Source: Capniomyces stellatus (taxonomy: Eukaryota > Kickxellomycota > Harpellomycetes > Harpellales > Legeriomycetaceae). From it: a stretch of 64,000 bases of DNA. Numbering within the stretch: the first letter of the stretch is position 1; every line of letters begins with the position of its first letter. Positions 24,565-36,847 of this stretch are shown here, piece after piece. The DNA is taken from NCBI GenBank assembly GCA_001661515.1, contig LUVW01000001.1:1620871-1684870 (forward strand). The letters are read 5' to 3'. The notes under the pieces were generated by a model. It ran no database searches. It saw only the letters and a program-made list of their open reading frames with translations, and had not been told where the DNA came from. The position numbers were made by a program, and so were the translations under genes.

Positions 24565-25016
24565 TATTACCAATGTAATCCGTTTGGTTATTTATTTTAT
24601 TTATAACAATGTTGGTAAATTGAAAAGCGTGTTCTTGTTCTTTTTTTTAATTTCGAATTTGGTTTACAAAGTAGAATTATTCAAACAATTCGCGATACAA
24701 ACAAAAACGAACAAGAGAGAAAATAAAAATAAAAAAAAGAAAAGAAAAGGATTAAATTACAATCAATATTTATTGAAATTGGCTGCAAAAGAAATAGAAA
24801 ATGAAATTATGTACAATTTTTTTTTTTTTTTTTTTTTTTTGAGACGGTATCAAAGAACTATTCAATTCAATTGCTATTGAGAAGTTAAGGTATAAAGGGT
24901 GTAGATGTAGAAATGTTAGGATGATATTAATACAGGTTTAGAACAAGAGCAAAAGTAAATGTCAAGGTACAAACAAGTTGGGAGGAAGAAAGAAAGAAAG
25001 AAAGAAAGAAAAGGAC
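24565..25016. other. Spacer between two minus-strand genes
   Basis: Holds a run of about 20 T near 24820-24840 and an (AAAG)n tract near 24987-25010, otherwise AT-rich. It must contain the helicase promoter and the 3' end of BUD6. Confidence 0.6.
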
Positions 25017-28000
25017 TCAGAAGATTTCTTGGTCAAGTGACTCGATAACGCGTTTCTTTAGTACCAAGGGGTCGTTTTCCTGGTTATCACCGATACTAAC
25101 GCGACTGTTATTGGTATTTCCACCACTGTCACTGTGATATCCATTTTGTATTTCGTTGTCGGTATAATTGGTATTGGAACCACTGTTGCTGCTAAACTCA
25201 AAATCATCGTCATCGTAGTTTGTGTTTCGATTTGAGTTTTCAAGTAAAGTTTGGGTTGAAGGTTTGTTTTGTGGGACATGTACATTTGCAATGGTATTAT
25301 CAGGAGAGATACCAGTATCAATGATAGATTCGGTGTTTGAATCAAGATTGGTTTTATCCAATTCGAGGTCAATTTCATTTTCGTTTTCATTTTCATTTTC
25401 ATTTTCGTTTTCATTTTCGTTTTCATTTTTGTTTTCATTTTCATTTTCGTTTTCATTTTTATTTTCGTTCTCGATATGGTTTTCGTTCTCATTTTCGTTT
25501 TGATTTTCGATTTGATTTTGATTTTCACTATCGATTTTAGATTTAGACTTTAAACTAACTTTAGATTTGGATTTAGATTTAGATTTAGACTTGGATTTGG
25601 ATTTGGATTTGGATTTATATTTTTTCGCAGATTTTCCGGCAGGAACATCAGAAAGATTATCAGAATTCCCGAGGAACATGTTTCTCATGATTTCAGCGTT
25701 TTTTTGTTCAAGATTTTTTTCCATGTTCAAAATACCACCAGTATTCCTTAAGTGATTTTGGCCAACAAAGGTAGACAATTCCTTTTCAAACTCATTGACG
25801 CGACTGTCAAGCTCTTGTTTCCTCAGGCGTTCACTCTGTTCAAGTGCTTCAACGCGCTGGGAATGGTTGACGCTGACAGATTTTATTTCAGAAAGAATGT
25901 TGTTCTTGACGTTTCCTAACTGTTCAACATCATCAACATCGACGGAATAAACAATGACGGGTTGCTTGGTGTAATCGCGCCTCTTTTCTTGCTTGATTGT
26001 GATGACTCTATTCAGTTTGTTCACAACATCGTCCAATGTGTGCAAATCAGCAACCATTTCGTCAAGTTCGGATCCTATATGCTTGACCAGCTGCTGCTCA
26101 GATACTATATTCTGGAGTTCGGTTTCCCAGGTTCTCTTCCACGCGTGACACGTGTTGGATATAAAGTCGCTGAGGTTGTTGCTGTTGTTCTTTATATAAT
26201 CCAAATCAGCCTGAGCCTTTTCAATCAGTTCTCTTGTTGGAATTGACCCTCGAACCACCACATCCTTTCTCAGTTCATTGACCAGAATCTCCAAATCGGT
26301 CATTTTCTGAGCCAAATCGTTATACTCTTTTTTCAGCTGTACTTTTCCTCCATTGATTTGGATTCTTGCCATTCTTGACTCGACATCAACATCAACATCA
26401 AATCCATTCTCCCCTTTACCATTATTACTATTATTGTTACTATTGTTGTTGTTGTTGTTGTTGTTGTTGTTATTTGACAATTTCTGGATTTCTTTGGTCG
26501 CATTTGTTAATGATGTTTGTAACATTGATCTTTCGCTTTCAAAACTCAATTTCTCTGCTTCCAATTGTTGTTTGAGCCTAGTAACTTGACTTTTCATATT
26601 ATCAGCCTCTTTTCTGGCCTTTTCAGCATCCTTTTCAGCCGATTTGGATGACAAAATAGCATTTTCAACTAATCTCATAACCTGAGAATCTTTTATTTCA
26701 GACTTTTCACCACCACCACTACTAGCATTAGCATTAGCATTATTGGTATTGGTATTGGTATTGGTATTGGTATTGGTATTGGTATTGGTATTGGTATTGG
26801 TATTGGTATTGGTATTGGTATTGGTATTGACAAGTCTGTTTCCGTGTTCCATCAACTGTTTGACTGTATCGGCTAAAGCTTGTTTGATTGTAAAGTTGAT
26901 TGAATTGGTTACGTTAGTTGGTAAATTGTCCAGTTGGTTCTTGATATCCTTGAATTCACTCCTGAGAATTCCCAGGCTTTCGTTTTTAGGACTGGTAATA
27001 GTAACACTACCATGAACGTTTTCGTCAACAACAAAATCCTCAGCCAACCGAATCACACTTGGTTTGTTTACCAGAGTCTTTGCCGACAAATGGTGGTTTT
27101 GGTGGGTTGCGATTTTGTCTGCTGAGAAAAAGTTGGACTCGTTTGCCCACTTGATTACAGAACTGTCCTTCAGCAGCGAATAGTCAAACAGTTCGCTAAA
27201 GACATTTGCATCTGTGTTCCATATCAGAAATGTTGGCAGCCCAGAATTCTTTACCATATTTGCCCCGTTCAGCTCCTCAGGAAACTCCTCAATAAACAGG
27301 TTGAAAAGCCCCATTTTGTTGCTAATGTGGTTAAATGAAGCCTGTTTGATTCGTCCATTCAGATGCAGAAACACTCTTTTTTTATTCATTCGCTCATTTC
27401 GTCCCGTCAAGTCTGCCATATTTATCTGCTTTCGAGGTCCATTCGCTCTGCCCCCTTGCGAGTATGTGCTGATTCTGCATCCATTCGTCATTGTACTCGC
27501 CCTGTTCCCGTAATTCCCCGACTGTCTCATACTCCCCTGATTCCCCCCACTGTTGATGTTTGTTCCCAAATCTCCCCCTCCCCCATCTTTTATCCTGTTG
27601 CTCTCCCGCCCATTTACCAGTTCGTTTATCCCCACCGCTGCCATCTGCTTCCTTGCCACAACTTCTCCGTCTTTGAACTCATCCGCTGTGTCTGAAAACC
27701 GCGTTTGTAACTCTGCTTTTTCTACCTCTGTTGAGCTCCGTGTCGAATGAATATCTGAATCTTCTCCTATTGCACTGACCCTATTATTCATCGCTGCCTT
27801 TCCTGCCCCCTCCATATAATCTATCCTCCCAACTTCCCTATTTCCCACTATCCCATCTTTTCGATTTTCCAACTCGGAATCCTGTCCGTTAACTCGATAG
27901 TTTACATTCTTTGATAATCGGTACTTTAACGTAGATGCTCTGATTCTATCATTTTCCAATCCTTCACTTTCATCTTTTATTTCTATTTCTACTTTTACTT

Positions 28001-30268
28001 TTACTCTTTCTTTTTCTTTTTTTATTTCTTTTTCTTTTTCATTTTCATTTACTTTTACTTTTACTTTTACTTTTTCTTTTATTTCCTTTTCATTTCCAAT
28101 CTCCTTTTCAATCTCCTTTTCAATATTAGTTTTGGTTTCTATTACATCTTCTGTATCGGAAAATATTTTATGTTCACTGCTTGCTGATCCTACTGAAAAG
28201 TTTTTACTTCCTATCAGCTTCTTTTTTATCGCCTCGTTTATCGACTCTCTCGCCTTTATCCTCTTGTCCGTATTTCCTTTCTTGGCATAGTACAGCGGAA
28301 CCGTCATTGGCGGTGGTCTTGCTGGAATTGGTGGTGCTTTTGCTCCCCTTTTCAATATCTCAATCTCCTTGATTATCGAATGTGTATCTGACTCTGAACT
28401 TGTCCTGCTTGAAATCCCACTTGAAAAACTCGGCACATCTTTTCCTGCCCTTGGCTCTTCTCTACCGCCCCACTTTAAATCGCTCACATTTAATCTATCT
28501 ACACTTGCTCCACCACCACCACTCTTGCCAATACTACTACTACTACTACTACTACCGCCTCCATCTCCTACATTATCATTTTTTTTTTCAATCAAACATT
28601 TTTCAAATATTAATAAATAATAAATAATTAATAATAATAAATAATCGTTAATCTATTCGTTCTTTTTTATTATATTTTTTTTTGTTTACCTTTAAGTTTT
28701 GCTTTTCCTATTGCCCTTGGTTTCCCCACTACTCTTGATTTCTCAACCGCTCTTGTTTTCTCTGCTACTTTTGCCTCTACATTTTCCTCTCCTAGTTCTA
28801 TACCCAAACCTTGTAACTTTATATTTCCTCCAATCATATCCCCATATTTTTGTTCCAGCCTCTCTTCCTTCATTAAGCTTTCTGTTGCCTCTGGATATGG
28901 TGAGCCTTTATACCTTGTTGCCGACTTTTGGCTCGTTTTCTCTCCCTTATCTTCACTCCTTCCACCTCTACTCTCCCCTGCTTCATCCACGCCTTTTCCA
29001 ACACCGTTTAACTCTACCTTATCCTCCTCTGCCTCCTCATAACTCCTTCTAACTGGAACATATCCTACTTTATCCCAAATTTCTGGACTATTGGTCTCAT
29101 TTCCACCATTCTCATCTCCATATTCATTCTCAAAATTATTACTGTCATCTATTCCACTTTCTACAACTGCACGATTATAATCTCTTTGCTCTAAATCTCC
29201 TTTTTTCTTTGTCTTTTCTAATTCGTTTTGGTTTAACCCCTGTTCCAACACTGATTCTTGTTTTCTTGACCCCAAGCGGCTTAAACCCTCTCCATCTGCC
29301 TCTTTTTTGCTTTGGTTAAAAAATCCGGGTTTTTTTATAAAGCTAATGTACTCTTTTCCCTTGTTTTCTCCCTCCTTTTCTCTTTTTTCTCCTTCTTTTT
29401 CTTCCTTTTCTCGTCGTCTTTCTCTTTCTACTGCCTCCAATCGACTTCTTTGGTTATTTCTTTCTGCTTCTAAACTCGCTTTCCCGCCTCCTTCTCCTCT
29501 CCAAATCGTCTCCTTTGTCATCCCAGTCCTGCTGTCGTCGCTCATCATTCTGTCGTTTATCGAAAACCGTGTCGGTGCCTGTATTCTTGATACCAGTGCC
29601 TCCTTCATCGCCCTGCCTCTTGTACCCTCTCCATTACTGCCCTCCAAATGCCCTTGGCCACTCATCTTTCTAACCCTTTCCTGTGCACTGAACTGTTGCG
29701 GCTGCTCAGTATACCCATTTTGACTCGGTCCTATTCCTTGGTATTTGTCGTTGCTTATTTTGTTGCCTCCCATTGCGCCTCTTTGGCTCCTTAGCTCGTT
29801 CTGCTCTTTCAGAAACTTAGCCCTCTGTATCTGCAACTGCTGTTTCTGCAGCTCCTTTGTATCCATTTTTTGTATCATAGCTCCCTCCTCTCTTCGCTCC
29901 AAATTTAGTGTTTCTCTGCTCTGTCCGCTCGGCCTGCTTGCTTTCGGAATATTGCTGGACCCGCTATTATTCATCAGTCCCGTCGTATAAAAGTGCTGAT
30001 CGCTGATCTTTATCCTTTCCTTTGACTTCATTTTCTCCTTGTCATCAAAAATACTAATTCTTGTTCCTTTAAATGTCATTCTTTGTTTCGAGCCAACTCC
30101 ACTATCCTTCGCCCGCATTTCCATTTGGTTTTGCTGCATATTATTCCCCCTTTTTCCCTTTCCAAAGTAGTTCACCGAATCTTCGTCTGCTTCCACCTCT
30201 GCCTTGTTTGACGCTTCGCTTAACCGGCCCTTGGTCAGCATGTTACCAAGACTTAACATTTTCTTCAT
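25017..30268 (-). CDS. BUD6: Bud6/Aip3 actin-nucleation and polarity factor
   Basis: Two long frames join as one gene: exon 1 is 30268-28690, exon 2 is 28567-25017, with a 122-nt intron (GTAAAC...GTAG), 1709 residues in all. Exon 2 alone has no in-frame ATG near its start (TTG first, then a Met nearly 100 codons in), and exon 1 runs into a stop four codons past the donor, so joining is well supported. The AIP3 region starts at about residue 918 (RVFLHLNGRIKQ, IEEFPEEL, FLIWNTDANVFSEL) and ends near 1465 with the core LRKDVVVRG, WKRTWETELQNIVSEQQL and coiled coil. Bud6 binds actin and formins and sits at growth sites. Residues 1-900 and 1480-1709 are disordered, charged and repeat-rich (Asn-Thr, Lys-Ser, Glu-Asn arrays, Lys/Glu/Val runs). 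The family is normally much shorter. Confidence 0.88.
25373..25510. repeat. Glu-Asn coding repeat in BUD6
   Basis: Degenerate 6/12-base repeats of TTTTCG/TTTTCA on the plus strand; on the coding strand they give alternating Glu and Asn/Lys near the Bud6 C-terminus. Confidence 0.85.
25563..25619. repeat. Lys-Ser coding repeat in BUD6
   Basis: About nine copies of a 6-base unit (GATTTA/GATTTG on plus) coding an alternating Lys-Ser run in the Bud6 C-terminal tail. Confidence 0.85.
26742..26829. repeat. Hexanucleotide array coding Asn-Thr in BUD6
   Basis: About 14 near-perfect copies of ATTGGT, read on the coding strand as AATACC, giving an uninterrupted (Asn-Thr)n run at about residues 1105-1134, between the two conserved AIP3 blocks. 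The near-perfect DNA repeat suggests recent slippage. Confidence 0.92.
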
Positions 30269-32179
30269 TTTTATTTATTTACATTTGCTTCATACACTCT
30301 ATTTTGTTTGTTCCTTATTTACTTTACCCTATTATTTTAGTTGTACACACACACACTGACTCTTCAATAAATCTCTATTTAACCTCCCCAACCTTGCCTT
30401 CTCAATGTCCCTTATCACACTCTATTTTTACCTTTTTTTTTCTTGTTATCCATTCAACGATCGTTCCTTCTTCATTATAGCTGTCTGGTTACGCACAATT
30501 AAGATTTAATATCGACCTGTTCTATCTTTTTACTCTTGAACAATTCATCAATTTATAATGCCTTCTAATATCACTTCTTTTGCTGATGAATTTCTTTGTT
30601 TGTCTGCACCCAGTTAGCTTGACAATTCTAAATTCGCTACTCTTGCTTATGCTTCTCTATACGCTTATCTATCTACCCCTGCTCTTCTTTCTTTTTGTCG
30701 AATTCACTACTATATCTGATTTCGTTTGAATTCTTTTTGAAATTGCCAAACAACTAAAAGCCTGATATCATATATTAATGCTGAAGAATCCTTTGCATAC
30801 AATTTCCTTTGCCTTTTGTCTTTTGATTATTCATGCTTTTTTTAAAAAAAAAACAAAAAAAAACTATAAATTTTGATTTAAATCTATTTTTGGCCTCATT
30901 AACTTTATTTCGCCATTTTTTTTTTGACTTTTTCGCATTATTAAAACATCAAGTAGTTTATTTTATTGGCCTTTTTATTGATTTTTCATTTTCTGCCTTT
31001 TTATTTGCTTTTTTTTATTAAACCTTAATTTCCTCCCTTTATTTACAAAAATCACATTTACTCCATTCCTTCCTTGACCCTACAACTTCAGATTTAATTA
31101 ATCTAAATTTAATTGCTTTATTTCAATCTCTTTGCTCCTCATTTGTCTCAATCAAGCCCTAACGTGTTTATCTATTTCGTTTTTTTTTCTTCTACATTTC
31201 CATTTATCTACATTTTTTTTTATTAATTCTCTACTTATCTACATTTATTTTTATTATTATTAATTTTCTACGTGCTTTACAAAGGTTTACAGAGAAACAC
31301 GATGAAATTGTATTTGAATTTGTAATATGTACTTTTAACTAGTATGTCAAGTTTACACAGCAACATTACAAAGCTAATTACATATTCTTGTCAATTTCTT
31401 ATTCACTCATGCTAACCGATTACCCAAGCTTTTTTTTTATTTAAGCTAATGAGGATTTGTTTTCTCAGTATGTTTAATCGACTAAATTACCGCTAATTAC
31501 CAACAATAACATACAAACATCCCGTTAAATAAACAATAGTTTCAAATCCTTGCCCTTTTTAAAAGCCTATTTATAAATATTGTTTAGGCGAATGTCTTTT
31601 TGTCTCTTTCAGCCCATCCTATTTAAATGCTGCCAATCCTTTCGTCAATAATAACAGAAATCCTCCATCCAACTTTGATTATCGTGCAAATAATCAAAGT
31701 CAACTTTATTGTTTTTTCAACGATCAAGGTTTTTTTTTGCTTTTTTTTTAAACTTTTTTTTGCCTCCCCCTCCTTTGCTTTAATACTCTTTCCCCCATTC
31801 ATTATCACGGATCATCATCTCCTTGTCTTATTTTCAGCACAAGCACTGGCAATCATTCTAGTTGGACGCAAAAATTAATAGTTACAATCATCCTTAAAAT
31901 TCCTTATTCCTTTATACTAACAACATCATTCTTTTTTTTCCAAAAATTTTATATCATTGTAAAAAATTGGGGTTTTATTTGTCTTTCTTTTATTAGAGCT
32001 TTGTGAATCAAACAAATACATCAACCCCACCCCACTTTCCATTGTTTGTATTAATAATATATCCCAGCACAAAACACACTTTGTGTTTAAAAAAAAAATC
32101 TTATATGACTCGGCTTTTCGTAAATGTAAATGATAATCTATAACGTCAATGAAAATACTTCTTGTACATAGTAGCAATT

Positions 32180-32311
32180 TGGCTCAAATTAAATTTATTT
32201 ATTTTAATTTAAATTAAATTAATTTAATTTAATATAATGTAGTGTAATATAACATAACATAACATAGTATAATATAACATAACATAACATAGTATAATAT
32301 AGTATAATATA
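32180..32311. repeat. Degenerate AT repeat (AACAT/AATAT units)
   Basis: Short units of five bases such as AACAT, TAATT and TAATA recur over about 130 bases, including blocks of three or more ACATA in a row and two copies of a larger block around ACATAGTATAATATA. Confidence 0.75.
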
Positions 32312-33769
32312 CTAAAACATCCTTGTTTTCAAGCCAACTTTGCAGCCGGACTTGATGTAAAATTTCCCGCGCAATTTGAAATAACACTGTAAAGTCCAAC
32401 CATCAGCTGTTTTGAATGTTGTTATCGATTTCCGCCAAAAAAATATACAATTATGCCTAATTCAGACTAGTGTAGCCAGCTTGTATTATCATTTATAATT
32501 CTCAGTAGAAACTAGTAACGCCTTTTACTTTTATTTTCTCTAATTAATGCCTAGTTAACGGTTTATGATTCAAACCATCCAACCCCAAAATGCACAAACA
32601 TTCATCAACTATAACCAAAATAGTCATTGAAAATAAATAACAAACAATCCACATTGGCAGTCAATCTATAAGCCTTGGGTGCCGGCTTAACACTAGCAAA
32701 TACTACTTTTCGTAATATATCTAATAGCATTTCTAATACATTTGATTTGCCTACCCAGTAAAACTACCCTTAGAATTATATTTTCCTTTACCCAACCATC
32801 TTTAAACGCTTCCAAATTTGTGGCAATTAAGCGAATAAGAGACAGTCCCAACTCGATCACCGGTTTTGGATGCCTCTTTTATTTTACGCAATCTGCCTTA
32901 ACTAAGCCCCAAATGAAACTTGTGTTTCCAGCGCTTTGCATCTGATTTAGCCAGTTTCTAGTTTATCGTGCTCTATTATTTGCTTTTTCTTTTGCTTTTA
33001 TCATCCAACTTTGCATTTGCACAACTCCATAATTTAATTGTACTGATCATTCTTTTATGTCTTTGAAAATGACACTTGGTTGTTGATTCTGAATTAGTTT
33101 ACAATTAGACTAGTCATTTTTGTGCCAAATGGAAATAAACCATCACTCGTAACTTTTATTTCCACTTTTTTACTTTTTTCTGCATCACTTTCAAACTTTC
33201 CTCATTTTTATTTTATTTTTACTTTTTTATTATTCTACACTTTTAGCCTGCCTTTTTTATATCTGTTTTAACCTGTTTTTGCTTGGTGAATCACCAACGT
33301 CGTATCGTCTTGTTTACCTTCTCACTGTAAAATAACATTTTAGGCTTTGAAATCCAAATATATCCATGTTGAAGTTGAAGCGTAGGTTTTTAAAGTTATT
33401 TTTTATATTTCAAAATATCTTTTGCCCCTGAGTTAGCGATTCAAGAAAAAAATAATTTATTACAACAAAAAATAATAATAATTTTCAATAAAAAAATAAA
33501 TAATAATAATAATAATAAAACAATTTCAATTTCAACAAAAAAAAAAATAAACAATTTGACCCACTTTGGACTGCAAGTGTTACCATGTAAATTAACATGT
33601 TAGTCATAAAGCTTTCTAGTAGATCAGCTAGTCCACTTATAAGCGTATAATCCGGGTCTGAAATCACAATTAGCTAAACCCAAACACCATATTTCCTGTT
33701 ACAGTTTATGGTCTTGTTATTAAATATACATTCACTTCTCCGCTCTATACTGTATTAAAAGCTCAATAA

Positions 33770-33806
33770 CCCCCCCCCCCCCCCCCCNNNNNCCCCCCCC
33801 CCCCCC
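33770..33806. repeat. Poly-C tract containing an assembly gap (5 N)
   Basis: 18 C, five N, 14 C, then GCAAC. The gap falls inside a homopolymer, so the true length of the C run is unknown. Confidence 0.95.
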
Positions 33807-33868
33807 GCAACTAAAACGTATTAATCGGCTATGGCAATGGTAATATGAAACTGAGTCGATGACTAGTA

Positions 33869-33969
33869 AAAATGAAAAGCATCAAATGAAAAGCATCAAA
33901 TGAAAAGCATCAAATGAAAAACATCAAATGAAAAACATCAAATGAAAAGTATCTAATGAAAAAGATCAA
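33869..33969. repeat. 14-bp minisatellite, about 7 copies
   Basis: Unit AATGAAAAGCATCA with single-base variants (AGC to AAC or AGT near the right end). It starts about 60 bases right of the poly-C gap. No coding role is visible. Confidence 0.9.
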
Positions 33970-34541
33970 TAGTATTGGTCAACGTGATAAAACGCTTTAT
34001 ATCTTTACTTTCACATTTGCTTTACATTTTAAATTGTTGATCGAGTTGACTTATACATTTGTCTGTTTATCCCGTCAAGTTACAAAGCTTGTTTTTCAAT
34101 AAAGCCTGCTACAAAAAAATGTGCTCTAGTTTGCTGCACCAAGAAAGTGGATTTGTTAAAAAGATATAGGTACTTGCTATTTGTATCAAGTCAAAGGTGC
34201 TGAGCCATAGTCTGCATTATTACAAGCGGCCAACAACCCATATTTCCTGTTATAATTATATTTTGCACTAGTTTACTTGGGTTTCGGGTAGGCACACAAA
34301 TAAAGTAAATGAAGCAATGGTGACGATTTTAACTGGCTTGTTAGTTTATACAAGCTCATCCAAGTGCAAATTCTGGAGTACCAACTTGATTGGTATTAAT
34401 TTAAACAAGATCCTTCTTTTAGAAATAAAATACGAAATATCTATAATTATAAAGAGTAACAAAAAAAGGGTAAAAGCAAACAAACAAGAAGAAGGTGATC
34501 TAAATCTATGACGAGTCATATGTTTGGTAAAGTAGGTATAT

Positions 34542-35931
34542 CTACACTGTCTCCTCGGATGTGTTTTCCGACCTAAATTTATAAAATTGGTAGAAAACAT
34601 AAAAATCCAGTGGTGGCGACAATATACACGCGAGTAGCCAGGGTAAATTGAGCATAATGTCGTTGTATTCCATGGAGTCGGCAAAAAATGATAGTGCATA
34701 ACATAGATTTGCCATTTGGTTGTAAACAAACATCATGATCGACAATCCTTCGCATGACTTTAACTGGTGGTTTTTGACAATTTGGGGAACTCGAGATAAT
34801 ACTATTAAATATAAAACCGTGGGGGTTTAGTTAGCCGATTTATAAACTGGATTCAGCCGCAAAAGACAATGACCAAAACACGTTCTAGCACGAGTGCTAA
34901 TCAAAACATGACTGCTGCAAAAATAAAGACGCTGATAAGTAGTTACCATATAATATCGAGCTTGTGTATCCAAGAACTTGAGGCCAAAATTTCATCTCTG
35001 AGGTAGCAGCTTTAACCTAGTATCGATAGTAGCAAATATCATCAGTCAAATGGCCAACATTTTCCTGCTAAACAAATCTGATTGGATCTGCACAGCTCAA
35101 TTTAAAGGCAAAGTGTACTTACATCGTCCACCTCTTTAAGAATAGGAAACAATATACTGAATAAAACATAGCCAGCCAATGCAACCGCCAGAAATAGTAC
35201 AAATGTGCTGCTGTAGCTACGCTTCAAATCCTCTGTATCCCCAACAGTCAGCTCGCTTGTGCTATCGCAACCAGCACCAATGGATCCATATGTTTGTGCA
35301 TTGTCTCCACTATACTCGTGGCTACAGGCAATAAACGCGCTATTCTCAGTACTAACCGGTTCCATCAGCGCGCTCGCATTGCTTCCGTAGTACCAGCGAT
35401 AGTAGTATATTTGGTAAATTATAATAACATCAGCTAGAATGTAGTAGGCCGCAAGTAGAATCTATATTTGATACATACACAAAAAGCCAAGCGTCCAAAT
35501 TAGCTTTATATCCTTGCAAAACATAATAATTGCCGCTAGTGAAGATTCTAAACGAGAAAGGAAAAAACTTGTTTCTAGGCCTAATAGCAAGCCATTAAGT
35601 CTAGCTCTTACCGCAGTAAATATAATCCCTTGCATGTAGGAGCTGACTAAATTAAGAGCGTCAGCGATTAGCCAGATCCAGAGCATTGTCATTGATACCG
35701 ATTCACCCGATTTGTTCTTGATGTTTTCTCTTATTTGACTACGCAAAAAAAAATGTTCAATTTCATTAGTCATTACCATTCTCAGTTCAACAGGGAATTG
35801 TGTTCAAGATAATAGAGTAGTACTTACGGGACAGTGACAATTACGGAGAAAATGATCGTTGCGAATCCCAGAGTTTCCGATAGAGTCTCTCTAAATGGAG
35901 TCGGTGCTAGGCTTAGTATTGCGGCATTCAT
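34542..35931 (-). CDS. PQ-loop transporter A (YPQ1/PQLC2-like)
   Basis: Five exons read downward (35931-35828, 35738-35612, 35461-35123, 35016-34947, 34801-34542) give 299 residues. The two PQ loops are clear: TVPQIRENIKNKSGESVS after the first span, followed by MLWIWLIADALNL, and SRVPQIVKNHQLKSCEGLS in the second half, followed by MFVYNQMAN. ILLAAYYILADVIIIYQ is the helix typical of YPQ1/PQLC2, vacuolar or lysosomal exporters of cationic amino acids; cystinosin and Stm1-like proteins share the fold. A polar loop of about 70 residues separates the two halves. Seven spans are expected. Substrate is inferred from family only. The gene lies 916 bp downstream of paralogue B on the same strand. 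Confidence 0.88.
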
Positions 35932-36847
35932 TCTTGGCTGCTTTAAAATAATCAAATCTGTGATAAAAACGATTCCAGGGACTGTATGTTTGTATGCGTG
36001 AATCAAGGTATATAATAGGAGTTTACACAGAATAGCTGAATGGATCGCAGCAAAAATTTGCTTTCGTCTTTTATCAATCGCTATTATGTTGCAGCTAGTT
36101 GACGTTTTTCTTTTAGCTTTCGGATTTTTTTTAAATTGAAAAAAAAAATCAAATGATTTCATAACAAAATTTGTAATACATTGGAATGATTCGAACAACA
36201 AATAGCGGTCATGTGTAAAGTCAAACGAGAAAGTTTGGATTCTTTTATTTCTTTCTTTTTTTTCCGTACAAATCAATGAGGTTTGATTACGTTTACTGAA
36301 AGTTTCATGTAGGAGGGTTACTTTTTGTAAAAGGGTGAGAGTTTCCCCTTAACAAACCCCAAAGTTTCCAGGTACACTGATGTAGTTTTGCGAATATAGC
36401 CGAACAGGCTAATAACCCGTGATATAGAGCTGAGGGAGTTCCTGAATTTATGAAACTAAACAGTGATTGCTTTAGATTATTTTATTGACGAAATTGATGA
36501 GATTGGCGCGAGCTTTTTAAAGCCAAACCGGTTCTAACTGCAGGTTGATTGTATTAGTTGACAGCAATTCACCCAGCCTTGGTTTAAAATGTCGGGCGGG
36601 TTTCTCGTTTCAAAGAATAAGTTGTAAAAAAATAATATAAAATGTAAAAAAGTAAAGTGTAAAAAAGTAAAATGTAAAACAGAAACAATGTGCAAAAAAT
36701 AATATAATGAATTTTAATAAAAAAAAACAACAATAATATAATGTGTAAAACAAAAACAATGTGACGAGTTTTTGGAGGACTAAAATACAATAACTTGGGC
36801 CATCTAATATTCAAAAACAATGGAGTATGTAGTGACGTCTCTTCCCA
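35932..36847. other. Spacer between the PQ-loop paralogues
   Basis: AT-rich; the promoter of gene A and the 3' end of gene B must lie here. A short tandem tract of AAAATGTAAAAAAGTAAA type lies at about 36638-36680. A frame running up to 36276 is only the upstream extension of exon 1 of gene A. No other gene recognised. Confidence 0.6.

Larger units (their letters stand above)
30269..34541. other. 4.3-kb gene-poor, repeat-containing region
   Basis: The longest stretch without a recognised gene. The first 1 kb is pyrimidine-rich on plus, a likely BUD6 promoter. The rest is AT-rich with scattered low-complexity tracts, an AT satellite-like tract at 32180-32311, a poly-C assembly gap at 33770-33806 and a 14-bp minisatellite at 33869-33969. 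No frame over about 90 codons, no tRNA and no exon chain was recognised. Confidence 0.6.

Noticed and set aside
25058..25540. Lys/Thr-Met and Phe-rich frames over the BUD6 3' part
   Set aside because: Other-frame readings of the TTTTCN repeat; the Bud6 frame is the one with conserved domains.
27363..27750. Plus-strand frames opposite BUD6 up to 110 codons
   Set aside because: No domain, and they overlap the conserved AIP3 and upstream coding sequence.
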